64,000 bases of DNA, from assembly GCA_902574995.1 (NCBI GenBank), contig CACGPP010000002.1, forward strand, positions 62,001 to 126,000, read 5' to 3'. The notes beneath the pieces were generated by a model. That model ran no database searches and had not been told where the DNA came from. It was given only the letters and a program-made list of their open reading frames with translations. Of this stretch, positions 20,287-28,993 are shown one piece after another. Every line of letters begins with the position of its first letter. Within the stretch, counting starts at the first letter, position 1. Made by a program: the position numbers and the translations under genes. Source of the stretch: an uncultured Alphaproteobacteria bacterium. GTDB taxonomy: Bacteria; Pseudomonadota; Alphaproteobacteria; HIMB59.

Positions 20287-20801
20287 AAATTTTAATAATA
20301 ATAACGGGGAGTGTTGGCTGTTATAAATCTTTAGATCTAATTCGTGAGTGCCAAAAAAAAGCCATTGAGTATGAAGTTATTGCAACAAAAAATACTTATG
20401 AGTTTATTTCTAAACTACTACTTGAAACAATTTCCAATAAGCCAGTGTATTCAGATCTCTTTGATTTGGATATGGAAAAAAAAATTGGTCACATAAAATT
20501 AGCACGAGACAATACTCATATTATTGTTTACCCTGCGACAGCTAATATAATTTCAAAATTTGCAAAAGGTTTTTGTGATGACCTAGCTCTAACATGTATG
20601 ATTGCTGCAAACAAACCTATATATTTTGCACCTGCAATGAATAAAGAAATGTGGGCTAATCAAATTATTCAAGACAATGTTGACTATTTAAAGAAAATTG
20701 GCCATCATTTTATTGGCCCAGATGATGGATCTTTAGCTTGTGGTGAGTATGGTAGTGGTCGATTAGTTGATCCTAGTGAAATAATTAGTCAACTTAAGTA
20801 A
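20283..20801 (+). CDS. coaC: Phosphopantothenoylcysteine decarboxylase (CoaC half of a split CoaBC)
   Basis: FMN-dependent decarboxylase giving 4'-phosphopantetheine in coenzyme A synthesis. It has GSVGCYKSLDLIR at the N-terminus, the His of GHIKLARD, PATANIISKFAKG, APAMNKEMW and the flap cysteine in LACGEYGSGR. 172 residues, equal to the N-terminal half of the usual fused CoaBC of about 400. The reading frame meets TAA at 20799 and CoaB continues in the same frame from the next codon. Confidence 0.93.
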   Translation: MKILIIITGSVGCYKSLDLIRECQKKAIEYEVIATKNTYEFISKLLLETISNKPVYSDLFDLDMEKKIGHIKLARDNTHIIVYPATANIISKFAKGFCDDLALTCMIAANKPIYFAPAMNKEMWANQIIQDNVDYLKKIGHHFIGPDDGSLACGEYGSGRLVDPSEIISQLK

Positions 20802-21440
20802 TTGAAACACGCATTAATAACTATTGGGTGCACTCGAGAATATATAGATCCAGTAAGATATATATCAAATGAGTCATCAGGTCGGCAAGGCATAGCTTTA
20901 ATAAAAAGCCTATTAAAATTTAATTATAAAGTTATTTGTTTACACGGATATCTTCAAACAAAACAAATAGTTTCAAAAAATGTTAAGTTTATCTTCACTC
21001 CTACAGCAGATGAAATGTTAAAAGAAGCAAAAAAATATAAGTCTATCGACTTAGGAATTTTTAATGCTGCGGTTAGTGATTATAAAGCTAAAAAATATAA
21101 TAAACTGAAAATTAAGAAAAAAAATGGAATGTCTTTAAAACTAATCAATAACCCTGATATTTTAAGATCAATGTCATTTGGAAAATATAAACCTAAGGTT
21201 ACAGTCGGGTTTGCTTATGAAACAAATGATGTATTTCAAAATGCAAAAAAAAAATTGCTATCCAAAAATTGTGATTATCTAGTTTTGAACTTCCCAACAG
21301 CGGAAGATAAAATTTTTAATTCAAATTACAATAATGGTATTTTAATTGGAAGATCAGGTGACTTTTTAAATTTAGGAAATGTAAGTAAAACAATTTTTGC
21401 AAATAAAATTGTTAAATACATTAGCAATAGGAAGAATTAG
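20802..21440 (+). CDS. coaB: Phosphopantothenate-cysteine ligase (CoaB half of a split CoaBC)
   Basis: Joins cysteine to 4'-phosphopantothenate using CTP. It has LITIGCTREYIDPVRYISN, SSGRQGIAL, the catalytic Asn region FNAAVSDY and the lysine segment KLKIKK, 212 residues. It lies in the same reading frame as coaC with a single TAA between them, and the first codon after the stop is TTG, the only plausible start; no Shine-Dalgarno is visible. Either a genuine gene fission relying on re-initiation, or a fused gene with one nonsense change. Confidence 0.93.
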   Translation: MKHALITIGCTREYIDPVRYISNESSGRQGIALIKSLLKFNYKVICLHGYLQTKQIVSKNVKFIFTPTADEMLKEAKKYKSIDLGIFNAAVSDYKAKKYNKLKIKKKNGMSLKLINNPDILRSMSFGKYKPKVTVGFAYETNDVFQNAKKKLLSKNCDYLVLNFPTAEDKIFNSNYNNGILIGRSGDFLNLGNVSKTIFANKIVKYISNRKN

Positions 21441-21441
21441 A

Positions 21442-21885
21442 GTGGTTTATATAAAAGTAAAAAAAATAAATGATAACGTTACTCTTCCAACTTATGAGAC
21501 ATCATCTAGTGCAGGAATGGATATTAGAGCATTCTTGCCTAATGGAAAAGTTAGCATACTACCGAAAGAAACAAAACTAATTGGAACTGGATTATTTTTT
21601 GAGATTCCAAATGGATTAGAGGTTCAAATTAGACCTCGAAGTGGACTAGCTGTGAAAAACTTTATTACTGTTCTTAACAGTCCAGGAACTATAGATGCTG
21701 ACTATCGTGGTGAAATAAAAGTGATTTTAATAAATCACGGATCAAAAATGTTTGAAATTGAAGATAAAATGAGGATTGCACAAATAGTTGTATCAAAATA
21801 TGAAAAAGTTAATTTTGAATTAGTAAGTGATTTAAGTGAAAGCGAGAGGGGGAGTGGTGGTTTTGGATCAACAGGAACAAAGTGA
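21442..21885 (+). CDS. dut: dUTP diphosphatase (dUTPase)
   Basis: Trimeric dUTPase, keeping uracil out of DNA and supplying dUMP. All five motifs are visible: SAGMDIRA, RPRSGLAVK, GTIDADYRGEI, RIAQIVV and the C-terminal ERGSGGFGSTG. GTG 21442 is preferred over the upstream ATG 21397 because GGAAGA lies eight bases before it and it begins one base after the coaB stop. About 147 residues. The coaBC-dut order is typical of alphaproteobacteria. Confidence 0.95.
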   Translation: MVYIKVKKINDNVTLPTYETSSSAGMDIRAFLPNGKVSILPKETKLIGTGLFFEIPNGLEVQIRPRSGLAVKNFITVLNSPGTIDADYRGEIKVILINHGSKMFEIEDKMRIAQIVVSKYEKVNFELVSDLSESERGSGGFGSTGTK

Positions 21886-22606
21886 AAAACTAATTGAAGA
21901 GTTTGGAAGACAAATTTTAGTTCCTGGGATAAATGAAGAGGGGCAACTAAATATCTCTAAGAAAAAAATTTGTATAATTGGCTTAGGCGCTCTAGGTACT
22001 GTTGCATCTCAATATCTTGTTCGGGCTGGAGTTGGTGAAATTCATCTTGTTGATCATGATATTATAGAGAAGTCAAATTTACATCGTCAAATTAATTATG
22101 ACAAAGATGATGTTGGTAAATCTAAATCAGTTACTTCAAAACGCAAACTTAAAAATATAAATGACTCAACAATAATAAAAGAGCATTCTTTAAATTTTCA
22201 GTCTTTCATAAAAAAAAATCCAAATAATAATTTTGATTTAATATTTGATTGCACGGATAATCATCAGAATAAAATTTTTTCTTCAAAATATTCCAAAGCT
22301 AATAAAATCTCATTTGTATCTATATCAATTAACTCTTCAGAGGGCATATACTTTGCACAAAACAATGAAGAAAATAATCCATCATGTTTTGAGTGTCTAT
22401 TTCCTAAAGCTGATCAGAATCACCGTTGTCTTAATAGCGCAATGGTAGGTCCAGTTGCAGGTTTTGTTACTAGTTTCGCTTGTATGAAAATTATATTTGC
22501 CCTTGCCAAAATAAAAACTCAATTGAAAAGTGAAATCAATTTGATAGACCTTTTGACTTCAGACATAAACAAACTACAATTAACAAATAAAGATTGTCCT
22601 CATTAA
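21836..22606 (+). CDS. MoeB/ThiF/HesA-family E1-like adenylyltransferase with incomplete zinc site
   Basis: Ubiquitin-E1-like enzyme that would adenylate the C-terminus of a sulfur-carrier protein. ATP-binding glycine loop GLGALGTVASQYLVRAGVG, then DHDIIEKSNLHRQ with the arginine finger, and VGPVAGFVTSF near the end. The first zinc pair CFEC is present. The second pair ends as CPH followed by a stop instead of CxxC. The start is uncertain: GTG 21836, GTG 21854, GTG 21857 or TTG 21863 after the purine run GAGGGGGAG; the later starts avoid part of the overlap with dut. Whether it acts on MoaD, ThiS or another carrier cannot be told here. Confidence 0.85.
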   Translation: MKARGGVVVLDQQEQSEKLIEEFGRQILVPGINEEGQLNISKKKICIIGLGALGTVASQYLVRAGVGEIHLVDHDIIEKSNLHRQINYDKDDVGKSKSVTSKRKLKNINDSTIIKEHSLNFQSFIKKNPNNNFDLIFDCTDNHQNKIFSSKYSKANKISFVSISINSSEGIYFAQNNEENNPSCFECLFPKADQNHRCLNSAMVGPVAGFVTSFACMKIIFALAKIKTQLKSEINLIDLLTSDINKLQLTNKDCPH

Positions 22607-22607
22607 A

Positions 22608-23123
22608 ATGAATACATTTACACCTAAATCTTGTTATAGCTATGAAGAAATCATTGAGTGTGGGAAAGGAAATTTATTTGGAAAAGGAAATGCCCAACTA
22701 CCAGCACCACCTATGCTTATGTTTGATCGCATTACTAATGTCAATAAAGATGGCGGTGTACATGGAAAAGGAGAGATAACTGCTGAACTGGATATAAATG
22801 CAGATTTATGGTTCTTTAAATGTCATTTCTTGGGTGATCCTATAATGCCAGGATGTTTGGGTCTTGACGCTTTATGGCAAATGTTGGGATTTTATCTAGG
22901 TTGGCTTGGATATCCAGGAAAAGGCCGTGCTTTGGGTGTTGGGGAAATAAAATTTGTTGAAGAAATAAAACCGGACAAAGAATTAATAAAATACAAAGTT
23001 AGTTTAAAAAAATCTTTAAATAAAAAAGGGTTATCAATAGGGTATGGAGATGGGCAGATAATTCACAAAGAAAAAATAATTTACCATGCCAATGATTTAA
23101 GAGTGGGTTTATTCAATGAGTAA
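22608..23123 (+). CDS. fabA: 3-hydroxydecanoyl-ACP dehydratase/isomerase
   Basis: Bifunctional dehydratase and trans-2/cis-3 isomerase that introduces the double bond in anaerobic-type unsaturated fatty acid synthesis. 171 residues, normal. The catalytic His lies in [19 protein letters not shown], which also contains the catalytic Asp, and [18 protein letters not shown] is the family N-terminal block. It overlaps fabB by eight bases in a fabA-fabB-fabI operon and starts one base after the MoeB-like gene stop. Confidence 0.97.
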   Translation: MNTFTPKSCYSYEEIIECGKGNLFGKGNAQLPAPPMLMFDRITNVNKDGGVHGKGEITAELDINADLWFFKCHFLGDPIMPGCLGLDALWQMLGFYLGWLGYPGKGRALGVGEIKFVEEIKPDKELIKYKVSLKKSLNKKGLSIGYGDGQIIHKEKIIYHANDLRVGLFNE

Positions 23124-24333
23124 TAAAAGAGTTGTCGTTACTGGATACGGTATTGTTTCTTGTATAGGAGATAACAAAAAAGAAGTTTTACAGAGCTTAA
23201 GAGATGTGAAATCTGGGATTAGTCATTGCAAAGAATATGAAGAGCTTGGAATGAGAAGTCATGTACATGGAAAACCTAAAATAAACATTGAAGAAAATGT
23301 AGATCGAAAAATTTTGCGTTTTATGGGTGAAGGCGCAGCATACAATTATATTGCAATGAAAGAGGCAATTGAACATTCAGGTCTTGATGAGGGGCTTATA
23401 TCTAATGTTAATACTGGGTTAGTGATGGGATCAGGTGGACCCTCAACGTATCAATTGCAACAAGCATTTGATATAGCAAGAGAAAAAGGGGTTAAAAAAA
23501 TTGGACCTTATATGGTAACTAGAACAATGGCGTCAGGAAATTCTGCTACTTTAGCAACTCCTTTTAAAATTAAAGGTGTAAATTACTCCATTAGTTCAGC
23601 GTGCTCTACAAGTTTGCACTGCATTGGCAATGCTTATGATCTCATAAGACATGGGCAACAAGAAATTGTATTTGCAGGTGGTGGCGAGGAAACCCATTGG
23701 ACAATGTCAATTTTATTTGATGCTATGGGTGCTTTATCAAGTAAATATAATGAAACACCTGAGGTTGCTTCTCGAGCTTATGACTCTTCAAGAGATGGGT
23801 TTGTCATTGGGGGAGGTGCAGGTGTTTTAGTAGTAGAGAGCCTTGATAGCGCAAAAGCAAGAGGGGCCAATATTGTTGCTGAAATTCAAGGTTTCGGTCA
23901 GACTTCAGATGGATATGACATGGTTCAACCCTCTGGAGAAGGGGCAGTAAGGTGTATGCAGATGGCAACACAGGGTAGACCTGTTGATTATATCAACGCT
24001 CATGGAACATCAACGCCTGTCGGAGACATGATTGAATTACAAGGTATAAAAGAGGTTTTTGGAGATAAGGTTCCTCCAACCAGTTCTACAAAGTCACTAA
24101 CTGGTCATTCACTAGGAGCAACTGGTGTACAAGAAGCCGTTTACTCTCTTTTAATGATGGAAAATGATTTTATGGTTGAGTCAGCCAATATTACAAACTT
24201 AGATGAAAAGGCTGAAGGAATGAACATTCTCTTGGAGAATAAAAATGATATCAAAATTAATTCTATACTATCGAATAGTTTTGGTTTTGGTGGAACAAAT
24301 GCATCTATCTATCTGACTAGCTTTAATGAGTAA
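23116..24333 (+). CDS. fabB: 3-oxoacyl-ACP synthase I
   Basis: Condensing enzyme (KAS I) that elongates the cis-3-decenoyl-ACP made by FabA. 405 residues. The active-site Cys lies in [14 protein letters not shown], the two histidines in [11 protein letters not shown] and [15 protein letters not shown], and FGFGGTNAS closes the protein. The [16 protein letters not shown] form and partnership with fabA favour FabB over FabF. Overlaps fabA and fabI by eight bases each. Confidence 0.96.
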   Translation: MSNKRVVVTGYGIVSCIGDNKKEVLQSLRDVKSGISHCKEYEELGMRSHVHGKPKINIEENVDRKILRFMGEGAAYNYIAMKEAIEHSGLDEGLISNVNTGLVMGSGGPSTYQLQQAFDIAREKGVKKIGPYMVTRTMASGNSATLATPFKIKGVNYSISSACSTSLHCIGNAYDLIRHGQQEIVFAGGGEETHWTMSILFDAMGALSSKYNETPEVASRAYDSSRDGFVIGGGAGVLVVESLDSAKARGANIVAEIQGFGQTSDGYDMVQPSGEGAVRCMQMATQGRPVDYINAHGTSTPVGDMIELQGIKEVFGDKVPPTSSTKSLTGHSLGATGVQEAVYSLLMMENDFMVESANITNLDEKAEGMNILLENKNDIKINSILSNSFGFGGTNASIYLTSFNE

Positions 24334-25102
24334 AATTTTAGAGGGCAAAAAAGGATTGGTTGTAGGTATAGCCAATGATCATTCGATTGCATGGGGTATT
24401 GCAAAGTCCTTGAGTGACGAAGGTGCAAGTATGTATTTAACCTATCAGAATGACTCAATCAAAAAAAGAGTTGAGCCCCTATCTGAGAAAATTAATTGCT
24501 TAGGAATTATGCCTTGTGACGTATCTGAAACATCTTCACTTGAAAATGTTTGTAATGGCATTAAAGGAAATATTGACTTTTTTGTTCACGCGGTTGCCTA
24601 TTCAGATAAAAATGAACTGTCGGGTAAATATTTAAATACTACTAGAGAAAATTTTCTTAAAACACTGCATATTTCTGCATACTCATTGACTGAAATGGTG
24701 AGGATGCTTTCGCCAAAAATGAATGATGGTGCATCAATCATGGCCCTTACTTATTATGGGTCCACAAGATATATGCAAAGTTATAATGTAATGGGTGTTG
24801 CAAAGGCTGCATTGGAAACCTCTATAAAGTATCTTGCTGTTGATATGGGTGACAGGGGAATTAGAGTTAATGCAATTTCAGCTGGGCCGATGAGAACTTT
24901 AGCAGGTGCCGTTATAAACAAATCAAGAAAGATTTATAATTATACCATTGAAAATTCTCCTATAAAAAAACCATTGTCATTGGAAGATATTGGTAAGTCA
25001 TCTGTTTACTTAATGAGCGATCTTTCTAAAGGTGTTACAGGTGAAATTCTTTACGTAGATAATGGCTATAACAATGTAGGAATGAGCGTTCAAGATTTGT
25101 AG
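24326..25102 (+). CDS. fabI: Enoyl-ACP reductase (NADH)
   Basis: Last step of each fatty acid elongation cycle. A short-chain dehydrogenase fold with the FabI-type nucleotide loop [16 protein letters not shown] and the catalytic YNVMGVAK, the FabI-specific Tyr-x6-Lys variant. 258 residues. Completes a fabA-fabB-fabI operon. FabI is the triclosan target family; nothing in this sequence alone shows resistance. Confidence 0.96.
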   Translation: MSKILEGKKGLVVGIANDHSIAWGIAKSLSDEGASMYLTYQNDSIKKRVEPLSEKINCLGIMPCDVSETSSLENVCNGIKGNIDFFVHAVAYSDKNELSGKYLNTTRENFLKTLHISAYSLTEMVRMLSPKMNDGASIMALTYYGSTRYMQSYNVMGVAKAALETSIKYLAVDMGDRGIRVNAISAGPMRTLAGAVINKSRKIYNYTIENSPIKKPLSLEDIGKSSVYLMSDLSKGVTGEILYVDNGYNNVGMSVQDL

Positions 25103-25130
25103 AAATGAAAAAAGTATATAAATTGACCCA

Positions 25131-25490
25131 ATGAAGAAAATCTTTTTAATTCCATCAATATTTTTATTTTTGTTTTTAAGTAAATTTGCTCTTGCTTTTC
25201 ACGATGTTGAAGTTGCAAATGAAGATGTAGCAGCCTTAGGTGGATTGTGGACTCAAATATATGTGTATGAAGAGTATTGTGCTGATAATCAATATTACGA
25301 GGTAATATTAGACAGATTGCCGAACAGTCCTAGGTTTGACAGATATTCATCTGAATTAGATCACTTAACAAACGACCAAGAACTCGCTTGGGAGAGAGGT
25401 GGGTTAGGAGCATCAGCTGTAATATCTGCTGGTGACACTGACTGTGATACGATGGCTACAGTCATTTGGGAGTGGTTTGGAGAAAACTAA
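25131..25490 (+). CDS. Small secreted protein of unknown function
   Basis: 119 residues with a clear signal peptide: MKKIFLIPSIFLFLFLSKF then a cleavage-like ALA before FHD. The mature part, about 97 residues, is acidic and contains two cysteines (EYCADN and DTDCDT) that could form one disulfide, plus several Trp and Tyr. I do not recognise the family. It lies 28 bases after fabI on the same strand with no clear Shine-Dalgarno, and ends before the pnp terminator. A TATATA/TATAAA run at 25115-25122 could be a -10 giving a very short leader. Confidence 0.65.
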   Translation: MKKIFLIPSIFLFLFLSKFALAFHDVEVANEDVAALGGLWTQIYVYEEYCADNQYYEVILDRLPNSPRFDRYSSELDHLTNDQELAWERGGLGASAVISAGDTDCDTMATVIWEWFGEN

Positions 25491-25503
25491 TATCTAATCT
25501 ATG

Positions 25504-25540
25504 AAAAAGTAGCACAAATATGTCTAATATCTGCGCTACT
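25504..25540 (-). terminator. Intrinsic terminator of the rpsO-pnp transcript
   Basis: On the minus strand a 14-base-pair hairpin with a five-base loop (TAGAC) is followed by five T. Two of the pairs are G-U only when read on the minus strand; on the plus strand they would be A-C mismatches, so it belongs to the pnp side. It begins 10 bases after the pnp stop. Confidence 0.85.
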
Positions 25541-25549
25541 GATTATTTT

Positions 25550-27613
25550 TTAGACTTCTTTCATGCTGAGCTTTACTTTACCCGCACGATCTACGTCGAG
25601 TACTTTAACTTGAACTTCTTGCCCCTCAGATAAAACATCAGAGACATTCTCGACTCTTTTTTGTGAAATTTGTGAGACATGAAGTAATCCGTCTCTTGCA
25701 CCCATAAAGTTTACAAAGGCTCCAAACTCAACAATTTTTACAACTTTTCCTGTGTAGACTTTTCCCACTTCAGGTTCTGCTACAATGTCTTCCACCATTT
25801 GTTTAGCTTTATTAATTGACTCTTCATTGCTAGATGCAATTTTTACAATTCCATCATCATTGACTTCTAGTTTTGCTCCGGAAACTTCGACTATGTTTTT
25901 AATTACTTTACCGCCTGAGCCAATAACATCTTTTATTTTAGCTTTATCAATAATGATTGAGATTACTTGAGGAGCATGCTTAGAAAATTTTGTTCGAGCT
26001 TCTGGTAAGGCTTCTGACATGACACCAATAATGTGTTTTCTTCCACCTGATGCTTGATTTAAAGCAATTTCCATAATTTCTTTAGTAATACTGGTAATCT
26101 TAATATCCATTTGAAGAGAAGTAATACCATCCATAGTACCAGCAACTTTGAAATCCATATCACCTAAGTGATCTTCATCACCTAAGATATCGCTAAGCAC
26201 TACAAAGTTCTCGCCCTCTTTGATTAGACCCATCGCTATGCCACCAATATGTTTTTTAATTGGCACACCCGCTGCCATCAAAGCAAGGGATGAGCCACAT
26301 ACTGTAGCCATAGAACTAGAACCATTGGATTCAGTTATCTCAGATACTAATCTTAGTGTGTATGGGAAGTCCTCTTTTTTTGGTAACATTGGATGAACTG
26401 CACGCCATGCTAGTTTTCCATGACCAATTTCTCTTCTACCAGTTGCTCCTACTCTTCCTACTTCTCCTACAGAATAAGGAGGAAAATTATAATGCAACAT
26501 AAAATGTTGTTTATGCATAGGATCAAGAGAGTCGATCATTTGCTCATCATCGCCCGTTCCCAATGTAGTAACAACTAATGCTTGAGTTTCTCCACGAGTA
26601 AAGAGACTTGAACCATGAGCTCGAGGAAGAATGTCTAATTCACATGTAATTTGTCTTACTTCATCTAATTTTCTTCCATCAATACGGCTTTTATTTTTGA
26701 TGATATCGCCTCGAACTACGTCTTTTTCTATATCTTTAATGATTGTTGTAGCGGCTAAAATCTGATCATCTTCAACATTATCGATAATAGAAGATCTGAT
26801 CTCTGTAAGTTTTTGACTTCGCTCTTGCTTATCAACTAAACCGTATGCTTCACGAATAGGATCTGAAATTTTACTTTCAATGTCTTTTTGTAAACCTTCA
26901 TAAAAATCAGGTAGGCTTGGGACGTCAAAAGTCTTAATTTCTGTTTTGCTTGCAAAGTTTTGAACTTCTTTAATAAATGTCTGATAAAAATCATGTCCAA
27001 ACATTACTGCCTCAAGCATAGTGCTCTCAGAGAGTTCTTGGGCTTCGGACTCCACCATCAAAACGCCCTCTTCTGTTCCAGCCACTACTAGATCTAGTTC
27101 GGAGTTTTCCATATCCTGGATAGTAGGGTTTGCCACTAGTTGTCCGTCTATATATCCAACTCTAGCAGAACCCAAAGTACCTGCCACAGGAAGACCTGAA
27201 ATAGCTAATGCTGCGCCAGTCGCATACATAGCAATAATATCAGGATCGACAACGCTATCATATGATAGAACTGTTAATGTTACTTGAGTTTCATTTTTAA
27301 AGTTTTTGTGAAATAGAGGCCTAATAGGTCTATCAATTAAACGACTTGTTAATGTTTCTCTTTCAGTCGGTCTAGCCTCTCTCTTAAAAAAACCTCCGGG
27401 TATTTTACCTGAGGCATAATATTTTTCCTGATAGTTAACTGTTAATGGGAAAAAATCAATATCAGGTTTTTGTGTTTTTGCTGCACAAATGTTAGCCATA
27501 ACCATTGTTTCACCACAGGTTACGACTACAGATGCATCTGCTTGTTTTGCTATTCGATTTGTTTCTAGTGTAATTTGTTGGTTACCCAACTCAAATTTAT
27601 GTTCTATTTTCAT
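25550..27613 (-). CDS. pnp: Polyribonucleotide nucleotidyltransferase (PNPase)
   Basis: Phosphorolytic 3'-5' exoribonuclease and degradosome component, 687 residues. Two RNase PH folds (with [20 protein letters not shown] in the second), then the KH domain [15 protein letters not shown] and the S1 domain [20 protein letters not shown]. It ends cleanly after the S1 domain without the long acidic tail of some relatives. Placed after rpsO, as in most proteobacteria, and followed by a strong hairpin terminator. Confidence 0.97.
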   Translation of the reverse strand: MKIEHKFELGNQQITLETNRIAKQADASVVVTCGETMVMANICAAKTQKPDIDFFPLTVNYQEKYYASGKIPGGFFKREARPTERETLTSRLIDRPIRPLFHKNFKNETQVTLTVLSYDSVVDPDIIAMYATGAALAISGLPVAGTLGSARVGYIDGQLVANPTIQDMENSELDLVVAGTEEGVLMVESEAQELSESTMLEAVMFGHDFYQTFIKEVQNFASKTEIKTFDVPSLPDFYEGLQKDIESKISDPIREAYGLVDKQERSQKLTEIRSSIIDNVEDDQILAATTIIKDIEKDVVRGDIIKNKSRIDGRKLDEVRQITCELDILPRAHGSSLFTRGETQALVVTTLGTGDDEQMIDSLDPMHKQHFMLHYNFPPYSVGEVGRVGATGRREIGHGKLAWRAVHPMLPKKEDFPYTLRLVSEITESNGSSSMATVCGSSLALMAAGVPIKKHIGGIAMGLIKEGENFVVLSDILGDEDHLGDMDFKVAGTMDGITSLQMDIKITSITKEIMEIALNQASGGRKHIIGVMSEALPEARTKFSKHAPQVISIIIDKAKIKDVIGSGGKVIKNIVEVSGAKLEVNDDGIVKIASSNEESINKAKQMVEDIVAEPEVGKVYTGKVVKIVEFGAFVNFMGARDGLLHVSQISQKRVENVSDVLSEGQEVQVKVLDVDRAGKVKLSMKEV

Positions 27614-27642
27614 CTTCCTCTTTCTTTATAGCTAATTAAAAA

Positions 27643-27897
27643 TTATTTTTTTCTTAGCTTTAGTTTATCTGCTACTTCTGTGTACTTTCCTACATTCCTC
27701 TTCTTTAAATACGCCATCAATCTATTTCTTTTACCAACCATCATCAGCAGACCTCTTCGAGAATGAAAATCTTTCTTATGGATTTTGATATGTTCTGTTA
27801 ACAGATTAATTTTTTTTGTGAGAAAAAAAATTTGGGACTCTGGCGAACCAGTGTCATTATCAGCACGAGCTATATCGTTTATTTGTATTTCCGACAT
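27643..27897 (-). CDS. rpsO: Small ribosomal subunit protein uS15
   Basis: Binds the central domain of 16S rRNA. 84 residues from ATG 27897, chosen because AGGAGT stands four bases upstream; the open frame reaches 27924 but that extension is not uS15-like. Core motifs [28 protein letters not shown] and YLKKRN are all present. The N-terminal helix is slightly shorter than in E. coli. Lies between truB and pnp. Confidence 0.96.
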   Translation of the reverse strand: MSEIQINDIARADNDTGSPESQIFFLTKKINLLTEHIKIHKKDFHSRRGLLMMVGKRNRLMAYLKKRNVGKYTEVADKLKLRKK

Positions 27898-27945
27898 CAA
27901 TACTCCTTTCAAAGTAAACATCATCTGACCGGGATGTCGCCCAGT

Positions 27946-28644
27946 TCAAATGGTAATCAGATTGGTATGTAAATCATTTATACTTGAGAAATCAAGGATT
28001 TTTTCATAGGGGATAGCTTGATTTATATCAAAAGTCCCTATTTTCAATCTTTTAATCATACTTGCATAAGCTATATCACCTAGGGAGTTTGCAAATTCCT
28101 CTGCGAATGCCCTCACATAAAACCCTGAATAGCAATTCAATTCAACCCTCATTTTTGATTTATTTGAAGATAGAACTTTTAAACTTTGAACTGATACTTT
28201 TTTATAACGATCTTCTATAGCTTGATTATCTCTAGCAAGTTCATAAAAATTTTTACCATTTAATTTATGCGCAGAAAAGTCTGGTATCTTTTGTTGATAT
28301 GTTCCTATGAACTTTTTTAAATGTAAAACTCTTTCATTTATATTATGCGAGGACGACTCCATTTTAAAAAATCTACCCTCTGAGTCTAAAGTATTTGTTG
28401 AGGCACCAAATCGTATCTCAACCTCATAACTTTTTTTTTCTTGATGTATATTTGGTATTTTCTTCGTAGCTTTATTAATACCTACCAACAATAAGCCAGA
28501 AGCTAAAGGGTCTAGAGTTCCAGCAAAGCCAATTTTTTTAAATGAATAACGAAATTTTAATTTTCTAATAACTCCAAATGACTCTATGCCCTGTGGTTTA
28601 TTTATTAATAACCATCCATCATTAAGAAAGTTTTCTTTTGCCAA
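27946..28644 (-). CDS. truB: tRNA pseudouridine(55) synthase
   Basis: Makes pseudouridine 55 in the tRNA T-loop. The catalytic Asp lies in GFAGTLDPLASGLLLVG and the N-terminal block is GWLLINKPQGIES. At 232 residues it is clearly shorter than the usual 290-310, consistent with loss of the C-terminal PUA-like domain; the catalytic domain is complete. It is the fourth gene of nusA-infB-rbfA-truB and starts three bases after rbfA. Confidence 0.94.
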   Translation of the reverse strand: MAKENFLNDGWLLINKPQGIESFGVIRKLKFRYSFKKIGFAGTLDPLASGLLLVGINKATKKIPNIHQEKKSYEVEIRFGASTNTLDSEGRFFKMESSSHNINERVLHLKKFIGTYQQKIPDFSAHKLNGKNFYELARDNQAIEDRYKKVSVQSLKVLSSNKSKMRVELNCYSGFYVRAFAEEFANSLGDIAYASMIKRLKIGTFDINQAIPYEKILDFSSINDLHTNLITI

Positions 28645-28647
28645 GAT

Positions 28648-28992
28648 CTATAATTTATCTAGAAGTGATTGTACTTTTAAAGACTCTTGAAAAGATTCAT
28701 CAAAAATTAAAGATATTTTTGGAGTATATTTACTTGTAAGAGTTCTTGCTATTAAACTTTGTATTTCTCTCAGATAAAGTTTATTAAATTCCTTAAAATC
28801 CTCCTCTGAAATATTATGAATAAGATAAATTTTTGCAAATCTTAGATCTTTACTTACTTTTACTTCAGTAACTTCGAAACGAACAGTTGGAAATTTTAAA
28901 AGATAATCTTTTTGGGTTACGAGATATTCAGAGACGAGTCTTTTAATTGAGAGCTCAACTTTTTTGGTTCGAAAACTTGGCTTGTTGTCCAC
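28648..28992 (-). CDS. rbfA: Ribosome-binding factor A
   Basis: 30S maturation factor with a KH-like fold. 114 residues from GTG 28992, one base after the infB stop. Recognisable features are the N-terminal helix VELSIKRLVSEYL, the TEVKVSKDLRFAKIYL strand pair and the C-terminal region KYTPKISLIFDESF, which matches the usual PxLxFxxD motif. Its position between infB and truB supports the call. Confidence 0.93.
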   Translation of the reverse strand: MDNKPSFRTKKVELSIKRLVSEYLVTQKDYLLKFPTVRFEVTEVKVSKDLRFAKIYLIHNISEEDFKEFNKLYLREIQSLIARTLTSKYTPKISLIFDESFQESLKVQSLLDKL

Positions 28993-28993
28993 A

